Source: a virus
Reading direction: 5' to 3' (one strand)
IMG/VR virus record: IMGVR_UViG_3300047463_000070
Coordinates: 1 to 39,941 of that record
Length of the DNA: 39,941 nt
The translations under genes and the position numbers were made by a program. Every line of letters begins with the position of its first letter. The first letter of the stretch is position 1. Under the pieces are notes generated by a model. It searched no databases and was not told where the DNA came from. It saw only the letters and a program-made list of their open reading frames with translations. This document shows positions 39,412-39,941 of this stretch, piece by piece.

Positions 39412-39469
39412 TATTTGAGTGGAATGTTTATAATTATTTGAGCGGAATATGGAATTATTTGAGTGGAAT
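39412..39469 (+). repeat. Three TATTTGAG(T/C)GGAAT direct repeats
   Basis: A 14-bp unit occurs at 39412-39425, 39435-39448 and 39456-39469, spaced 23 and 21 bp apart, about two helical turns. One base differs in the middle copy. A perfect TATAAT sits between copies one and two (39429-39434). This looks like an iteron or multi-site regulator-binding region. Confidence 0.8.
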
Positions 39470-39504
39470 ACTATGCATACTCCCAGCCACACACACGCGC
39501 CTTA

Positions 39505-39540
39505 CCCCCCCTCCCCCCGGTGGGTGGGGGTCCGCAGACC
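39505..39540 (+). repeat. C-tract/G-tract hairpin
   Basis: CCCCCCCTCCCCCC (39505-39518) can pair with GGTGGGTGGGGG (39519-39530) with slippage, and GGTC/GACC (39529-39532/39537-39540) forms a small stem beside it. There is no T-tract, so it need not be an intrinsic terminator. It resembles other poly-G/C hairpins in this genome. Confidence 0.6.
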
Positions 39541-39550
39541 AGCATTGCGT

Positions 39551-39675
39551 TTGCCAATAGTGTTGCAAGACAAATTATCATGCCTTGCCAATAGTGTGGG
39601 AATCGAAATTTACTTTTATTTACCATTGCCGATCCATCATTGTCATGCAGTGGGAATTTACTTTTATTTACCATT
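39551..39675 (+). repeat. Two pairs of direct repeats
   Basis: TTGCCAATAGTGT occurs at 39551-39563 and 39585-39597 (34 bp apart). A 21-bp unit starting AATTTACTTTTATTTACC occurs exactly at 39607-39627 and 39655-39675 (48 bp apart), each followed by a CCGA(A)TCCA-like end. No protein frame explains them. They fit origin, partition or regulator-binding sites. Confidence 0.8.
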
Positions 39676-39941
39676 CCGAATCCACAATATATTTATTACG
39701 GTATTGTTATTTAGTTTCATTGTGCGCTTTATATTATTTGCATAAACCATTGCGCTTTGTATTCCTTATGGTGTTGGAATAAGAGCTTCATAACCCATTG
39801 TAATTGCTGCATGATTTTTTTTGTTGACTATGTTTCCAAATTATGTTTCCATGTGGGTGTTGTTTGAAATTGTGCATACGGATTCCAAGACCGCCGCCGA
39901 TCCGCGACTAGCGTGGGCGACGCGATCCTCCGCCTAGGTAT

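Larger units (their letters stand above)
39295..39941. other. Repeat-rich non-coding region, possible control region or origin
   Basis: No credible gene occupies this 647-bp stretch. Beyond the repeats listed separately it has TATGTTTCCA at 39830-39839 and 39844-39853, CATTG-CGCTTT elements around 39720-39760 and an AT-rich core from 39600 to 39880. The last 50 or so bases (from about 39888) switch to very GC-rich sequence. If the ends join, the region would separate the divergent arms. Confidence 0.55.

Noticed and set aside
39316-39492. N-terminal extension of the leftward 93-residue protein through the C-tracts
   Set aside because: The extension is low-complexity Pro/Phe/Tyr and lies over G-tracts; ATG39294 gives a normal protein.
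39295-39941. Possible enrichment of GANTC (CcrM) sites as GcrA targets
   Set aside because: Three sites (39600, 39678, 39882) are about what chance gives in this length, so there is no enrichment to report.
1-39941. CRISPR array, insertion sequence, transposase, integrase or anti-phage defence operon
   Set aside because: I looked for spaced palindromic direct repeats, DDE or recombinase motifs and known defence motifs on both strands; none was visible. The direct repeats at the right end are too few and irregular for CRISPR.

Overview
The window looks like most or all of the genome of a tailed phage with podovirus-like structural genes that infects an alphaproteobacterium. The phage calls rest on a large terminase subunit, a P22-like portal, a scaffold-like protein, a capsid protein, head-tail adaptors, fibres and ejection-type internal virion proteins. 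The alphaproteobacterial host is inferred from a phage copy of GcrA, a cell-cycle regulator characteristic of that class. The sequence is AT-leaning. No integrase, DNA polymerase, helicase/primase or RNA polymerase gene is recognisable, so either replication relies on the host or those genes lie outside the window.

The layout has two arms. A rightward arm (1-6540) carries a structured non-coding RNA candidate (about 109-585), a tRNA-Ser(UGA), and small genes for DNA metabolism: RusA-like resolvase (the only reversed gene here), PD-(D/E)XK exonuclease with a Cys cluster, ERF annealing protein, a small SSB-like protein, HNH-type nucleases, a MazG-like pyrophosphohydrolase, a second PD-(D/E)XK protein and GcrA. 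A leftward arm (39294 down to 6568) is the virion operon: small ORF, terminator, TerL, basic protein, portal, small ORF, GroES-like co-chaperonin, scaffold-like protein, two virion proteins, capsid protein, a cluster of small connector/structural proteins, holin candidate, two repeat-rich fibre-like proteins, (Pro-Glu)n and cupin proteins, nozzle-like protein, a jelly-roll protein, three Ala/Gln/Gly-rich internal virion proteins with a GNAT-like protein, and a 1982-residue polyvalent protein with an HExxH motif. The arms converge on a bidirectional hairpin at 6546-6572.

The right end (39295-39941) is non-coding and packed with short direct and inverted repeats. If the molecule is circular or terminally joined, this stretch plus 1-108 would be the divergent control region between the arms and the best candidate for an origin, promoter or packaging region.

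The most unusual element is 109-585. It is a non-protein-like stretch richer in G+C than its flanks. It folds by eye into about ten consecutive hairpins, ends in a perfect 13-bp terminator and lies directly upstream of a tRNA. This is the context known for the giant phage RNAs GOLLD and ROOL, but I cannot assign it to either family. Other notable patterns are G/C-homopolymer hairpins at several transcription-unit boundaries, a GG-x-V-x-K-M-A-x-G-G-like motif shared by several virion proteins, and a precise 21-residue (63-bp) repeat array with an abrupt composition change at its border.
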